Assembly: GCF_026810225.1 (NCBI RefSeq)
Contig: NZ_CP113865.1
Coordinates: 62,001-126,000 of the forward strand
Direction: 5' to 3'
DNA: 64,000 bases
Origin: Caldicellulosiruptor morganii
GTDB lineage: Bacteria > Bacillota > Thermoanaerobacteria > Caldicellulosiruptorales > Caldicellulosiruptoraceae
Under the pieces are notes generated by a model. That model was not told where the DNA came from. It saw only the letters and a program-made list of their open reading frames with translations, and ran no database searches. Made by a program: the position numbers and the translations under genes. Shown here one piece after another: positions 25,631 through 34,736 of this stretch. Position 1 is the stretch's first letter; every line of letters begins with the position of its first letter.

Positions 25631-27466
25631 GTGAGAAAACCGCACGTAGTAGAAGCCATAATAGGAAACACAAAGGTTTTGGGGCAGCTTGACTCAAACG
25701 GAATATTGCAAAGGTTTTATTATCCCGCTGTTGATTACTATCAGCAGATAAAGTTGTTTTTAGCAGCAGTTTTTTTGGATGGTCTTATCTTTTTCCAGAG
25801 AGAAGATTTTAAAAAAGCAAGCGGCTATAAGGATGATTTTGCATATTGCTTTGAATATGAAATTGGGAGCAGAAGGATATTTCAGCTTGATTTTGTTGAC
25901 TTTCAGACAGACAGTCTTATAAGAAAATGGGACTGCAATTTTGAGGATTTTTATGTCTTTTTTGAACCTATGATAAACGAATATACTAACTTCAATGCGG
26001 CATTTGTAGACAGAGAAAATCAAATAATATACACTTATTACAGAGGCAGTTTTATTGCTCTTGGCTTTGAAAACAGGATTGTGAGTTTCACCGTTTCAAA
26101 CGGAATTGATGATGCAAAGGACAATTTATTGGAGGGTGTTGAGAGAATAGCCAATCCGCAGATTGCTGTGAAGCTTGAAAATAAAGGTTCTGTTGTTGTA
26201 TTTGTTGCATTTGGTGGCTCAAAAGAAGAGGTAAAAAACAAAATACTATTGCTGAAAAATAAGGGATTTTCAGAGATTTATGAACAGAACAAAGTTTTCT
26301 GGCAGAGAAAATTTGCCAGACTTGAATTTATAACCACCCAAGATGAAAGAGATTTGGAACTTCAAAAAAGAAGTGCACAGGTATTCTATCTTTTGCAGAA
26401 CTCAAAAACAGGCGGGATTCTTGCTGCACCTGAAGTTGATGAGAGGTTTTACCACTGCGGTGGCTATGGTTTTGTATGGGGAAGGGATGCTGCATTCATC
26501 ACAAGAGCCATGGATGGACTTGGTATGAAAGAAGAGGTGGAAAAGTTCTTTGAGTTTAAATTTGGCTGTCAGGAGGAAGGTGGATACTGGGACCAGAGGT
26601 ATTACACAGATGGAAATTTGGCGCCGAGCTGGGGAGTTCAGATTGATGAGACAGCCTCTGTTGTATGGGGATTTTTGGAACATTGCGAGAAGCAGAATTC
26701 TCTTCATTTGGTTGATTTGTACAGAGATAAGCTGCAAAAAGCTCTGAGGTTTTTGCTGAATGCAACCGATGACAGGTTGGGGGTTGTGCTAAAAAGCTTT
26801 GACCTTTGGGAAGAAAGAGAGGGAATTCATCTTTACTCAAATGCAAGCATTTATGCCGCGCTGAAGAAAGCCAGCAAGTATTTTCCTGAACTTGAAAGTG
26901 AAATTGAAAAGAAGCTAAAGGCAATAAAAAATCAGACAGCCACAACATTTTACAGTCCCAGGCTTTTACGCTATGTAAGGTCAGCAGATGTTAGAATTTC
27001 AAAAAAAGAGTTTTTAAAACTTCCTGAAGAGAACAGGTATATTCAAAAGGATGAAAAATATGAGGTAACATACTATTTCAAAAAACAGGACGAGGTTGCT
27101 GATATATCAATACTTGGAGTATACTATCCGTTTGAAATGATAGATAGCAGCGATGAGGCTTTAAAAGGGGCTATTTTTGCTATTGAAAGAGAGTGCGAGA
27201 ATAGAATTGTGGGTGGGTACAAGAGATATTCTGATGACAGATACATTGATGGGAATCCATGGATACTCACAACACTCTGGCTTGCAATTTACTACAAAAA
27301 GACAGGGAAGGTCGGCAAAGCAGAAGAGCTTTTTGAATGGGCAAAGGCGCACAGTTTGCCAAACGGGCTTTTTCCAGAGCAGGTTGATAAAGTAACCGGT
27401 CAGCCTGCCTGGGTTGTACCTCTGGCATGGTCTCATGCGATGTATGTGCTGTATCTTTACGAGTAA
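25631..27466 (+). CDS. Glycoside hydrolase family 15, glucoamylase-like
   Basis: The 611-residue cytoplasmic protein has an N-terminal beta-sandwich and a C-terminal (alpha/alpha)6 barrel of GH15. GGYGFVWGRDAAF binds substrate, FDLWEEREG contains the probable general acid and GLFPEQVD the probable general base, followed by PLAWSHAMYVL at the end. It would release glucose from alpha-glucans. The frame begins at GTG 25631 preceded by AGAGGGATAAC. It is monocistronic between two terminators and next to the beta-mannosidase. Confidence 0.9.
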   Translation: MRKPHVVEAIIGNTKVLGQLDSNGILQRFYYPAVDYYQQIKLFLAAVFLDGLIFFQREDFKKASGYKDDFAYCFEYEIGSRRIFQLDFVDFQTDSLIRKWDCNFEDFYVFFEPMINEYTNFNAAFVDRENQIIYTYYRGSFIALGFENRIVSFTVSNGIDDAKDNLLEGVERIANPQIAVKLENKGSVVVFVAFGGSKEEVKNKILLLKNKGFSEIYEQNKVFWQRKFARLEFITTQDERDLELQKRSAQVFYLLQNSKTGGILAAPEVDERFYHCGGYGFVWGRDAAFITRAMDGLGMKEEVEKFFEFKFGCQEEGGYWDQRYYTDGNLAPSWGVQIDETASVVWGFLEHCEKQNSLHLVDLYRDKLQKALRFLLNATDDRLGVVLKSFDLWEEREGIHLYSNASIYAALKKASKYFPELESEIEKKLKAIKNQTATTFYSPRLLRYVRSADVRISKKEFLKLPEENRYIQKDEKYEVTYYFKKQDEVADISILGVYYPFEMIDSSDEALKGAIFAIERECENRIVGGYKRYSDDRYIDGNPWILTTLWLAIYYKKTGKVGKAEELFEWAKAHSLPNGLFPEQVDKVTGQPAWVVPLAWSHAMYVLYLYE

Positions 27467-27483
27467 AATAAGCTGATAAAAAC

Positions 27484-27526
27484 AAAGACCAGCTTGGTTG
27501 TTCTTTAAAGCAGCTGGTCTTTTTAT
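27484..27526. terminator. Bidirectional terminator
   Basis: AAAGACCAGCT (27484-27494) pairs perfectly with AGCTGGTCTTT (27512-27522). It closes the GH15 gene and probably the convergent ATPase gene. Confidence 0.9.
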
Positions 27527-27585
27527 ATATTACACTTGATTGAAAGGTAGATATTTTTCAATTTGAGGTTGTTTTTAGCTGCAAT

Positions 27586-28971
27586 TTATTCTTCAAAACT
27601 TTCAATCAAAATAATTCTGTCCTGGTGTTTGGCAAAATTTTTTAAATCATCGGTAAAGCCACTTTTTGAAAATAAAACATAGTACTTATTTTTCCATTCA
27701 AACATCATGCCTTTTTCAATTAAATCATTTAAAACTCTCATATCCACTTTCTGGTTCTGCCACTTGCACTCAGAGAATATGATGTTGTCCCTGTCATATG
27801 CAACAATGTCAATTTCCTCTTCGCGCTTTCTGTAAGGATTGTTTCCCCACCATTTGCCTATCCTCTCAAAAGTAAAAGGTAGTTTTTTTCTTTTATTCAA
27901 TATTTTTAAATAATCCATGCAAATTTCTTCATATACCTCTCCAAGAAAATGATTCATAAAAGGCTTGATTTTGTTTTCTATGACCTCATCAAACATTCCT
28001 TGTTCTATCAGCATCTTGTTGGTAAAAACAAATCTATACCAGAATCTAAAAAAATTGTCCTTTAGTTTGTATATGCTTTTTCTGCTCTTTTCTTTTAGAT
28101 CTAAAGGAGTTATCCTTTCAACTATTTTCAAGTCAATCAAAACTGAGAGATATTTTGCACATTTGTCTGTATCAATTCCTACTTTTGTCGATATTTCATT
28201 CAATTTGCTGTTACCTGTTGCTATTGCTTCAATTATTGAGTTGTAAATTGCAGGTTCTCTCAATTCCTGTCTCAAAAGCAGTTTTGGTTCTTCATAAAGA
28301 TAAGATGATTTGTCCAGAATTTTCAGTTTTACGTTATCATATATATCTTTACTATCATCAAAATAGCTCAGATATTGTGGAATTCCGCCTAAAATTCCAT
28401 ATGCAATTACCTGGTTTTCAAAGTCATAATTAGGAAAAAACTTTCTGCTTTCAAAAAAGTTAAACGGCTCAACTATAAGCTGAGCAGTTCTTCTTCCATA
28501 AAGAGGGCTTTTATAGCTTAAAACTTCTTTTTCTATAAAACTTACAGAAGACCCACAAATAATCAGAAAAAGTTTGGTATTTTTTAAGTAATGATCTATC
28601 AAATTTTGTAGCAGCGAAGGGATAGCTTTATTTGAAGCAACCAGATAAGGAAACTCATCTATTACCAGCACCACACGGTTTAATTTGCTTTGCTCGGCTA
28701 AGAACAAAAAGGCTTTTTCCCAGTTTTCAAATTTACCAATAAAACCATTCATTCCAAAAAACGAAAGAATCTTTTCAGAAAAAGACTCCAAAGCAAGTCT
28801 GTCATTGTACTCCTCTGCCACAAAATAAATGGAAGGTTTATCTTTACAAAAATGTGTTAGTAGCGTTGTTTTTCCAACCCTTCTCCTTCCATATACAACA
28901 ACAAAATGAAACCCATCATCATTATAAAGTCTACTCAGTGTTTCAAGTTCATACTCTCTTCCTACAAACAT
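27586..28971 (-). CDS. Archaeal-type ATPase with C-terminal DUF234 nuclease-like domain
   Basis: The 461-residue protein begins MFVGREYELETLSRLY, then a P-loop YGRRRVGKTTLL and Walker B VVLVIDEFPYL. After an HTH-like linker, the DUF234 region has EEIDIVAYDRDNIIFSECKW, resembling the acidic/lysine core of PD-(D/E)XK nucleases. This family is common in archaea and thermophilic bacteria; its role is unclear and may be mobile or defence related. I chose ATG 28971 (AAGGTTGGTG upstream); a TTG at 28977 is possible. A 39-bp near-palindrome lies upstream. Confidence 0.85.
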   Translation of the reverse strand: MFVGREYELETLSRLYNDDGFHFVVVYGRRRVGKTTLLTHFCKDKPSIYFVAEEYNDRLALESFSEKILSFFGMNGFIGKFENWEKAFLFLAEQSKLNRVVLVIDEFPYLVASNKAIPSLLQNLIDHYLKNTKLFLIICGSSVSFIEKEVLSYKSPLYGRRTAQLIVEPFNFFESRKFFPNYDFENQVIAYGILGGIPQYLSYFDDSKDIYDNVKLKILDKSSYLYEEPKLLLRQELREPAIYNSIIEAIATGNSKLNEISTKVGIDTDKCAKYLSVLIDLKIVERITPLDLKEKSRKSIYKLKDNFFRFWYRFVFTNKMLIEQGMFDEVIENKIKPFMNHFLGEVYEEICMDYLKILNKRKKLPFTFERIGKWWGNNPYRKREEEIDIVAYDRDNIIFSECKWQNQKVDMRVLNDLIEKGMMFEWKNKYYVLFSKSGFTDDLKNFAKHQDRIILIESFEE

Positions 28972-28997
28972 ATTCAAAACACCAACCTTCGTCTGTA

Positions 28998-29036
28998 TTT
29001 ACTAACTCTAAAGTTAGTAACTCTGGAGTTAGTAAA
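28998..29036. promoter_or_regulatory. 39-bp near-palindromic operator-like sequence
   Basis: TTTACTAACTC (28998-29008) is the reverse complement of GAGTTAGTAAA (29026-29036). Between them AAGTTAGTAACTC repeats the half-site. It lies 27 bases upstream of the ATPase start and probably overlaps its promoter. It may be an autoregulatory or HTH-protein operator. Confidence 0.65.
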
Positions 29037-29370
29037 TCATGAGTTGGTTTTGATTTTATCATATTTTTTTATATGTGTAAACACCAGAAAATGAAAACCT
29101 TCAAGATTATCAAATTGAGTTAAATAACAAAATATCATTTATCAAAATGAACTTTTGTCAAGAAGATTGACAGACTTACCAGAAAGCCTTTATTGATTGT
29201 CTATTTGGCGTGATTTCATGCAATGCCTGTGCTTTGTTTTTTGTAAGTAACATTGAAAATAAACTGTATGCTGTAATGAAGGACTGGCTGCTAACAGCCG
29301 GTTTTTATTTTTTTATGTCATTTTGGAGAAGATAAATTTGTACAAAAAATTTAAAATTATCATTAAAATT
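29037..29370. other. Intergenic region, no gene seen
   Basis: About 330 AT-rich bases between the divergent ATPase and glycosyltransferase genes. Apart from the palindrome at its left end and the hairpin at 29284-29311 I see no coding frame on either strand. Confidence 0.6.
29284..29311 (+). terminator. Isolated terminator-like hairpin
   Basis: CTGGCTG (29284-29290) pairs with CAGCCGG (29295-29301), one wobble, with T-rich DNA after it. No + strand gene precedes it, so it may end a small transcript or be relict. Confidence 0.6.
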
Positions 29371-29400
29371 TTGTTACAACCTTGTATAAAGTGGTATAAA
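29371..29400 (+). promoter_or_regulatory. Promoter of the glycosyltransferase operon
   Basis: TTGTTA (29371-29376) is 18 bases from TATAAA (29395-29400), preceded by TGG as in other promoters here. It is 50 bases upstream of the TTG start. Confidence 0.6.
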
Positions 29401-29450
29401 TTATATAAACCCCATTTAGAAAAATTTTCTTCAAGAAAGGGGATGGATAG

Positions 29451-30653
29451 TTGCGGATACTGCAGCTTACATGGGAATATCCGCCGCGTGTTGTTGGTGG
29501 CATCTCAAGAGTTGTTCAAAGCATCTCACAGAGGCTTTCAAAAGAAGACACTGTCTATGTAGTCACTTTTTCTGAAGATTACGAAAGATTCGAAGATTAT
29601 GGAAATCTTAAAGTTGCAAGAGTTCCCCTCTATCCTCTAAATCCACTGAATTTCATTGACTGGGTTATGCTTATGAACATGGCAATGGCTGAAAAGGCAA
29701 TATATCTGGCAAAAAGATTTGGCAACTTTGACATAGTACATGCACATGATTGGCTCACAGCTTTTGCGGCAAGAATTGTAAAACACTCTTTGAGAGTCCC
29801 TATGGTCTGCACAATACATGCAACAGAGCATGGCAGAAACAGTGGAATTCACAATGACCTTCAGAGGTTTATTCACAATGTAGAATGGTGGACGACATTT
29901 GAGGGATGGAAGGTTATTGTCAATTCGAACTATATGAAAAATGAATGTGAAAGGATTTTTAACCTCACACCTGACAAATGTACTGTCATACCAAATGGGA
30001 TTGACTTTGAAGAGTTTGCCGGTGTTGAGTATGACATTGAATTCAGAAGAAGATTTGCACTTGACAGTGAAAAGATAATCTTTTTTATCGGAAGGCATGT
30101 GTATGAAAAAGGAGTTCACATCCTGCTTGAAAGCTTCAGGATGGTTCTTGAAAAATATTACAATGCAAAGCTTGTAATTGCCGGAAGCGGACCTATGTAT
30201 GCTGAGCTTTATTCAAGGGCACTTGGCATGGGAATTTCCCATAAAGTTTTGTTCACAGGCTTTATATCTGATGAGGAGAGGAAAAAACTTTTTAAAGTGG
30301 CTGACATTGCAGTTTTTCCAAGCCTTTATGAACCATTTGGCATAGTTGCCCTGGAGGCAATGGCATCAGGCTGTGCAACAATTGTATCGGATGTTGGTGG
30401 CTTTGCAGAGATTGTAAAGCATGGTGAAAATGGACTTACCTTTTTCTGCGGGAATGCTAACTCACTTAAAGATATGATTTTGCTTTTGTTAAATGATGAG
30501 GACTTGCGAAGAAGAATCGCTGCCAAAGGCTTTGAAGATGCAAAAGAGATTTTCTCATGGGATAAAATTGTACAAAGGCTGAGATTACTGTACAAAGATA
30601 TAATTGACCGGAGCAAAAGTATAGAGTGGTTCTGTGAAAAAAGTAACTTTTAA
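29451..30653 (+). CDS. GT4 family glycosyltransferase (glycogen-synthase-like)
   Basis: The 400-residue protein starts RILQLTWEYPPRVVGGISR, containing the glycine-rich donor loop, then VHAHDWLTAF and IHATEHGRNSG. The C-terminal half has FIGRHVYEKGVHIL, VIAGSGPM, and the GT4 E-x7-E motif in YEPFGIVALEAMASG. It transfers a sugar from a nucleotide donor; the acceptor is not clear. The start is TTG at 29451 after AAAGGGGATGG. It is followed by an NDP-sugar pyrophosphorylase gene, which may supply its donor. Confidence 0.9.
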   Translation: MRILQLTWEYPPRVVGGISRVVQSISQRLSKEDTVYVVTFSEDYERFEDYGNLKVARVPLYPLNPLNFIDWVMLMNMAMAEKAIYLAKRFGNFDIVHAHDWLTAFAARIVKHSLRVPMVCTIHATEHGRNSGIHNDLQRFIHNVEWWTTFEGWKVIVNSNYMKNECERIFNLTPDKCTVIPNGIDFEEFAGVEYDIEFRRRFALDSEKIIFFIGRHVYEKGVHILLESFRMVLEKYYNAKLVIAGSGPMYAELYSRALGMGISHKVLFTGFISDEERKKLFKVADIAVFPSLYEPFGIVALEAMASGCATIVSDVGGFAEIVKHGENGLTFFCGNANSLKDMILLLLNDEDLRRRIAAKGFEDAKEIFSWDKIVQRLRLLYKDIIDRSKSIEWFCEKSNF

Positions 30654-30694
30654 TCTTTGCGCTTTTGAGTGAAAAGGGGGAGGTCTTAGAAGCT

Positions 30695-32827
30695 ATGAAG
30701 GGCATTATAATGGCAGGTGGCTCAGGGACAAGGCTCAGACCTTTGACAGTCTCACTTCCAAAGCCGATGATTCCTTTTTTCGGAAGACCTGTAATGGAAT
30801 ATGCTGTAAAGCTTTTAAAACGACATGGTATTTATGACATGGCAACCACGTTGCAGTATCACCCGGATAAAATAATGAACTACTTTGAAGATGGAAGCAA
30901 GTGGGGTGTGAACATTCAACATTTTGTTGAAGACAGACCGCTTGGCACGGCAGGCTCTGTCAAGAATGCAAAGTCTTTTTTGGATGAGACTTTTGTTGTC
31001 CTGAGCGGGGATGGGATTACAAATGCCGATTTGTCTCAGGCAATTGAGTTTCACAGATCAAAAAAGAGCAAGGTTACAATTGTTCTGAAAGAGGTTGAGA
31101 TACCAATAGAATACGGAATTGTTCTGACCGATGAAGAGGGCAGAATCAGAAGGTTTTTTGAAAAACCATCGTGGAGTGAGGTTTTTTCAAACCTTGCTAA
31201 TACAGGAATATATATTATTGAGCCTGAAATTCTGGATTATATCGAAGATGGCAAACCGTTTGATTTTAGCAAAGATTTATTCCCAAAGCTGTTGAAAGAA
31301 AACATTCCCATGTATGGTTATAAAATGGATGGATACTGGTGTGACATTGGTGATGTTGGGAGCTACATCAGAGCACACACAGACGTATTCAAGCTTGGCG
31401 GGATTTTGGACCTTGACCTTACAGAATCACATGTTGGGAAGGATAGCAAAATTTCTGAGTCTTCGAAGATGGCTCAAAATGTTTTTATAGGCAACGAGTG
31501 TGAGATTGAAGATGATGTTGAGATAGGACAGTTCAGTGTAATAGGTGATGGAGTCAGGATAGAAAAAGGTACAAAGCTTGAAAGGGCAATTGTCTGGAAT
31601 GGGAGCTATATAGGCAAAAACTGTGAACTCAAAGGATGTGTAATTTGCAGCAAATCTGTCTTGAAAGACTATGTAAGAGTAAATGAAAAGGCGGTTGTTG
31701 GTGAGAAGAATCTTTTAAAGGATTTTGTGGAAGTCAAGTCCGAAGCAAAGATCTGGCCTGAAAAGGTTGTGGAATCAAACACTATTATAGACGAGAACAT
31801 CTACTGGGGTACAGAGGTTATAAAAAGTGTATTCTGGGTAAGGGGTATCACAGGCGATTTTAATTTAGAGATAACCCCGCAGTTTGCCATAAAGTTGGGG
31901 AATTCTATTGGTTCTGTATTTGACAAAAACGCCCGGATACTCATTGGCGATGACTATACAGAAAAAAGCAGTGTTATAAGAAAGGCAATTGAAACAGGCT
32001 GTCAGGTAACAGGTGCAAGGCTTTATAGAACAAGGGGGATAATTCTTCCGATATTCAGATATATTGTTCAGGATTACTACGATGCGGGAATTTATGTGCG
32101 CTGTCGTGGCAACAGCATTCGAATAGAGATCTTTGACCAGAATGGAATAAACATTGACAAAGGGCTTGAAAGAAAGATAGAGAATCTTTTTGTTACATGC
32201 GATTTTAGAACATCTTCTGATATTCACTTTGTAAATGAACTTGTTTCATCTCCTTTAGAGATGTATTTTAACAGGCTTGAGACAACTTTTGATGTGCCAA
32301 AGCTCAAAAACAAAAAGGTGTGTGTGGTATCAGAGGACAAAGAGATAATATCCCTGTTTGATAAAATTTCTTCACGCTATCAGATAAAGACTACGCTTAT
32401 TTCCGGTGGGACAAGGCACTGTGTTGAAAATCTGAAAGGACTGTGTGTTCAGGATGAATTTGATGCTGGTTTTTTGGTTGACAGGCAGGGTGAGCATTTT
32501 ATAATGATTTTAAACGACTGCACGGTTTATGGAGAAAAGTTGAAAATGCTTCTTGCATGGCTTGAGATGAAAAAGTTTAGAAATGATGCCATTGTATTGC
32601 CTGAGTTTTTCAAGTCATTCATGAGTGACGTTGAAAAGCTCATAGAATTTCCTGTAAAATTCACAGGCAATGAAATAAGAGATTATATGAAGGCGGTTCT
32701 GGGAAGTGGTGTAAGTTACTTCTTCTATTATGACGCCATTTCATCAATTCTTCTCATACTGGAGAAGCTGAAAGAAGTCAAAGAAATGATAGATAAAGTA
32801 AAGAAATTGGAGGCAGCAGTTGTGTGA
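30695..32827 (+). CDS. NDP-sugar pyrophosphorylase fused to a degenerate phosphohexomutase domain
   Basis: Residues 1-240 are a nucleotidyltransferase: IIMAGGSGTRLRPLT, the lysine of LPKPM, GDGITN, and DGYWCDIGDVGSY. Residues about 255-370 form a left-handed beta-helix (GKDSKISESSKM, VIGDGVRIEKGT). The rest resembles phosphomannomutase (FWVRGITGDFNLEITPQFA) but the catalytic SHNP serine is replaced (VRCRGNSIRIEIF), and the DGDADR metal loop reads FLVDRQGEHF. The mutase part is therefore probably inactive and structural or regulatory. ATG 30695 follows AGGGGGAGG. Substrate, probably a hexose-1-phosphate, is not decided. Confidence 0.88.
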   Translation: MKGIIMAGGSGTRLRPLTVSLPKPMIPFFGRPVMEYAVKLLKRHGIYDMATTLQYHPDKIMNYFEDGSKWGVNIQHFVEDRPLGTAGSVKNAKSFLDETFVVLSGDGITNADLSQAIEFHRSKKSKVTIVLKEVEIPIEYGIVLTDEEGRIRRFFEKPSWSEVFSNLANTGIYIIEPEILDYIEDGKPFDFSKDLFPKLLKENIPMYGYKMDGYWCDIGDVGSYIRAHTDVFKLGGILDLDLTESHVGKDSKISESSKMAQNVFIGNECEIEDDVEIGQFSVIGDGVRIEKGTKLERAIVWNGSYIGKNCELKGCVICSKSVLKDYVRVNEKAVVGEKNLLKDFVEVKSEAKIWPEKVVESNTIIDENIYWGTEVIKSVFWVRGITGDFNLEITPQFAIKLGNSIGSVFDKNARILIGDDYTEKSSVIRKAIETGCQVTGARLYRTRGIILPIFRYIVQDYYDAGIYVRCRGNSIRIEIFDQNGINIDKGLERKIENLFVTCDFRTSSDIHFVNELVSSPLEMYFNRLETTFDVPKLKNKKVCVVSEDKEIISLFDKISSRYQIKTTLISGGTRHCVENLKGLCVQDEFDAGFLVDRQGEHFIMILNDCTVYGEKLKMLLAWLEMKKFRNDAIVLPEFFKSFMSDVEKLIEFPVKFTGNEIRDYMKAVLGSGVSYFFYYDAISSILLILEKLKEVKEMIDKVKKLEAAVV

Positions 32828-32841
32828 AGTGATATAAAATC

Positions 32842-32882
32842 AAAAGCAGGGGGAAGAAGCTAAGCCTTCCCTTTGCTTTTTT
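32842..32882 (+). terminator. Terminator after the pyrophosphorylase
   Basis: GCAGGGGGAAG (32846-32856) pairs with CTTCCCTTTGC region (about 32866-32876) with minor mismatches, followed by T. Confidence 0.8.
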
Positions 32883-32916
32883 ATGGTTATGCAAAAGAAT
32901 TGAGGGGGTATTTGAA

Positions 32917-33903
32917 TTGAACAGACTTCCAAGATACAAGGGTTTTAACCTGCTCGGGCTTTTTGTCCCAAACATGAGCTATGGTTTTTTTGAAGATGAT
33001 TTTAAGTGGATGGAAGAATGGGAGTTTAACTTTGCCAGAATTCCAATGAACTATAAAAACTGGTATGTTGAGGGCTCACCTGATATTAAGGAAGAAATTT
33101 TAGAGATGATAGACAAAGTGATTGTCTGGGGGCAAAAGTATGGTATTCATATCTGTCTTAATATACATGGTGCGCCGGGCTATTGTGTGAACGAGAAGAC
33201 AAAACAGGGGTACAACCTCTGGAAGGATGAAGAGCCACTTGAGCTTTTTGTATCATACTGGCAGACATTTGCTAAAAGGTATAAAGGGGTGTCTTCCAAA
33301 CACCTGAGCTTTAATCTTATCAATGAGCCAAGGCAGTTTTCTCAAGAAGAGATGACAAAAGAAAATTTTGTCAGAGTCATGACATACACAGTTGAAAAGA
33401 TAAGAGAGATTGACAAAGACAGGCTGATTATTATTGACGGTGTTGACTATGGCAATGAGCCTGTTTTTGAGCTTGCTAAGCTGGGTGTGGCACAGTCTTG
33501 CAGGGCATACATTCCGTTTGAGCTGACACACTACAGGGCAGAGTGGGTTGAGGGAAGTGATAGGTTTGCTGAACCTTCATGGCCACTTGTTCGCGAAAAT
33601 GGTGAGGTTGTTGACAGAGAGTATCTAAAAAGACATTATGAAAAGTGGGCAAAGCTTATCTCACTCGGGGTTGGTGTTATCTGCGGTGAAGGCGGAGCTT
33701 ACAAGTACACATCTCATGATGTTGTCTTGAGATGGCTATCCGATGTGCTGGATGTTTTAAGGGAATTTGATATTGGCATTGCACTTTGGAATCTGAGAGG
33801 ACCATTTGGAATAATTGACTCTGAAAGAAAAGATGTGGAGTATGAAGACTTTTATGGGCACAGGCTTGACAGGAAGCTTCTTGAGCTTCTGATGAGATTT
33901 TAG
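32917..33903 (+). CDS. Glycoside hydrolase family 5, intracellular
   Basis: The 328-residue protein starts at TTG 32917 after AGGGGG. It has the GH5 barrel with FARIPMNYKNW, CLNIHGAPG, the acid/base in LSFNLINEPR and a nucleophile in VICGEGGAYK. No signal peptide or carbohydrate-binding module is visible, unlike the secreted cellulases of these bacteria. It would therefore act on imported oligosaccharides or intracellular glucan. It sits 89 bases after the pyrophosphorylase but beyond its terminator. Confidence 0.9.
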   Translation: MNRLPRYKGFNLLGLFVPNMSYGFFEDDFKWMEEWEFNFARIPMNYKNWYVEGSPDIKEEILEMIDKVIVWGQKYGIHICLNIHGAPGYCVNEKTKQGYNLWKDEEPLELFVSYWQTFAKRYKGVSSKHLSFNLINEPRQFSQEEMTKENFVRVMTYTVEKIREIDKDRLIIIDGVDYGNEPVFELAKLGVAQSCRAYIPFELTHYRAEWVEGSDRFAEPSWPLVRENGEVVDREYLKRHYEKWAKLISLGVGVICGEGGAYKYTSHDVVLRWLSDVLDVLREFDIGIALWNLRGPFGIIDSERKDVEYEDFYGHRLDRKLLELLMRF

Positions 33904-34074
33904 CAGATACTAATAACATCTGTCTTTTACACTGTTTATAAGGCACTTTGTCAGAAAAATTCTTGTGCAGTTTTGTGGTATTGCATAATGGTAAGATTGA
34001 AGAATTGGTAATATAATTGAGGATATAGTAACTGTTTTTATCAGGAAGGAAGGAAGAAAGGAATAGTTGCTTTG

Positions 34075-34551
34075 GTGAAAAGAAAAATATACATAAGATG
34101 GGCACTTGTATTTGTTTGGATGGCTGTAATTTTTTACTTTTCATCGCAGGAAGGTGCTATTTCGCACCAGAAGAGCTTTTCAATTGCAATATTTGCCGAA
34201 AGAATAATAGAATTTATAGCCGGTAGAGATTTTATAACCTCTGCTAACAGAAAAGGTTTTGAGTTTTTAATAAGAAAGATTGCACATGTGACAGAGTATT
34301 TTATCTTAAGCATGTTGTTTTATAAAGCCTTTTTTGAAAGCGGCAAAAGCACCAGGCAATGCTTTGTTTTGACAGCCATTTTTTCTGTGCTGTATGCTAT
34401 TTCGGATGAAATTCATCAAATATTTGTCTCTGGCAGAGGTCCAAGCCCTGTTGATGTGATGATTGATTCAATAGGAATATTTGGATATATGGGAGTAAAA
34501 GCTGTGAAAGGAAGGTTTAAAAGGAGTAAACAAGGAAATTTGCAAAGTTAA
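34075..34551 (+). CDS. VanZ family membrane protein
   Basis: The protein of about 158 residues has VanZ hallmarks: IFYFSSQ after the first transmembrane helix, RKIAHVTEYFILS, and SDEIHQIFVSGRGPSPVDVM with IDSIG. Four hydrophobic helices are expected. VanZ raises teicoplanin resistance in enterococci, but in most Firmicutes its function is unknown. GTG 34075 or TTG 34072 could start; AGGAAGGAAGAAAGGAA precedes them. It stands alone before a terminator. Confidence 0.88.
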   Translation: MKRKIYIRWALVFVWMAVIFYFSSQEGAISHQKSFSIAIFAERIIEFIAGRDFITSANRKGFEFLIRKIAHVTEYFILSMLFYKAFFESGKSTRQCFVLTAIFSVLYAISDEIHQIFVSGRGPSPVDVMIDSIGIFGYMGVKAVKGRFKRSKQGNLQS

Positions 34552-34597
34552 ATAAAGATAAATATTGCTTAAAAAAGATTTCGAAAATAAAATTTGT

Positions 34598-34645
34598 GCG
34601 CCTCTGATTTTATGTAAAGTTTTGAGTCAGAGGCGATTTTTATTT
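34598..34645 (+). terminator. Terminator after the VanZ gene
   Basis: CGCCTCTGA (34599-34607) pairs with TCAGAGGCG (34627-34635) followed by a T-rich tract. Confidence 0.88.
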
Positions 34646-34674
34646 TTGTGGCAGATTTTCTTTTTAAAAACCTA

Positions 34675-34703
34675 TTGACAATATTACAATATTAGTGTAT
34701 TAT
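34675..34703 (+). promoter_or_regulatory. Strong promoter of the GntR-ABC operon
   Basis: A consensus -35 TTGACA (34675-34680) is 17 bases from TATTAT (34698-34703). The -10 lies inside the operator at 34692-34719. Confidence 0.88.
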
Positions 34704-34719
34704 TTAATTAACACACTAA
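34692..34719. promoter_or_regulatory. YtrA-type operator, copy 1
   Basis: TTAGTGT (34692-34698) and ACACTAA (34713-34719) form an inverted repeat over 28 bp that covers the -10 element. A second 28-bp copy with 24 of 28 identical positions overlaps the promoter at 37797. The adjacent GntR protein is the likely ligand. Confidence 0.82.
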
Positions 34720-34736
34720 AACACGGAGGAATTATC

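Noticed and set aside
32917..33903. Secreted cellulase
   Set aside because: No signal peptide or binding module; the protein is a compact cytoplasmic GH5.
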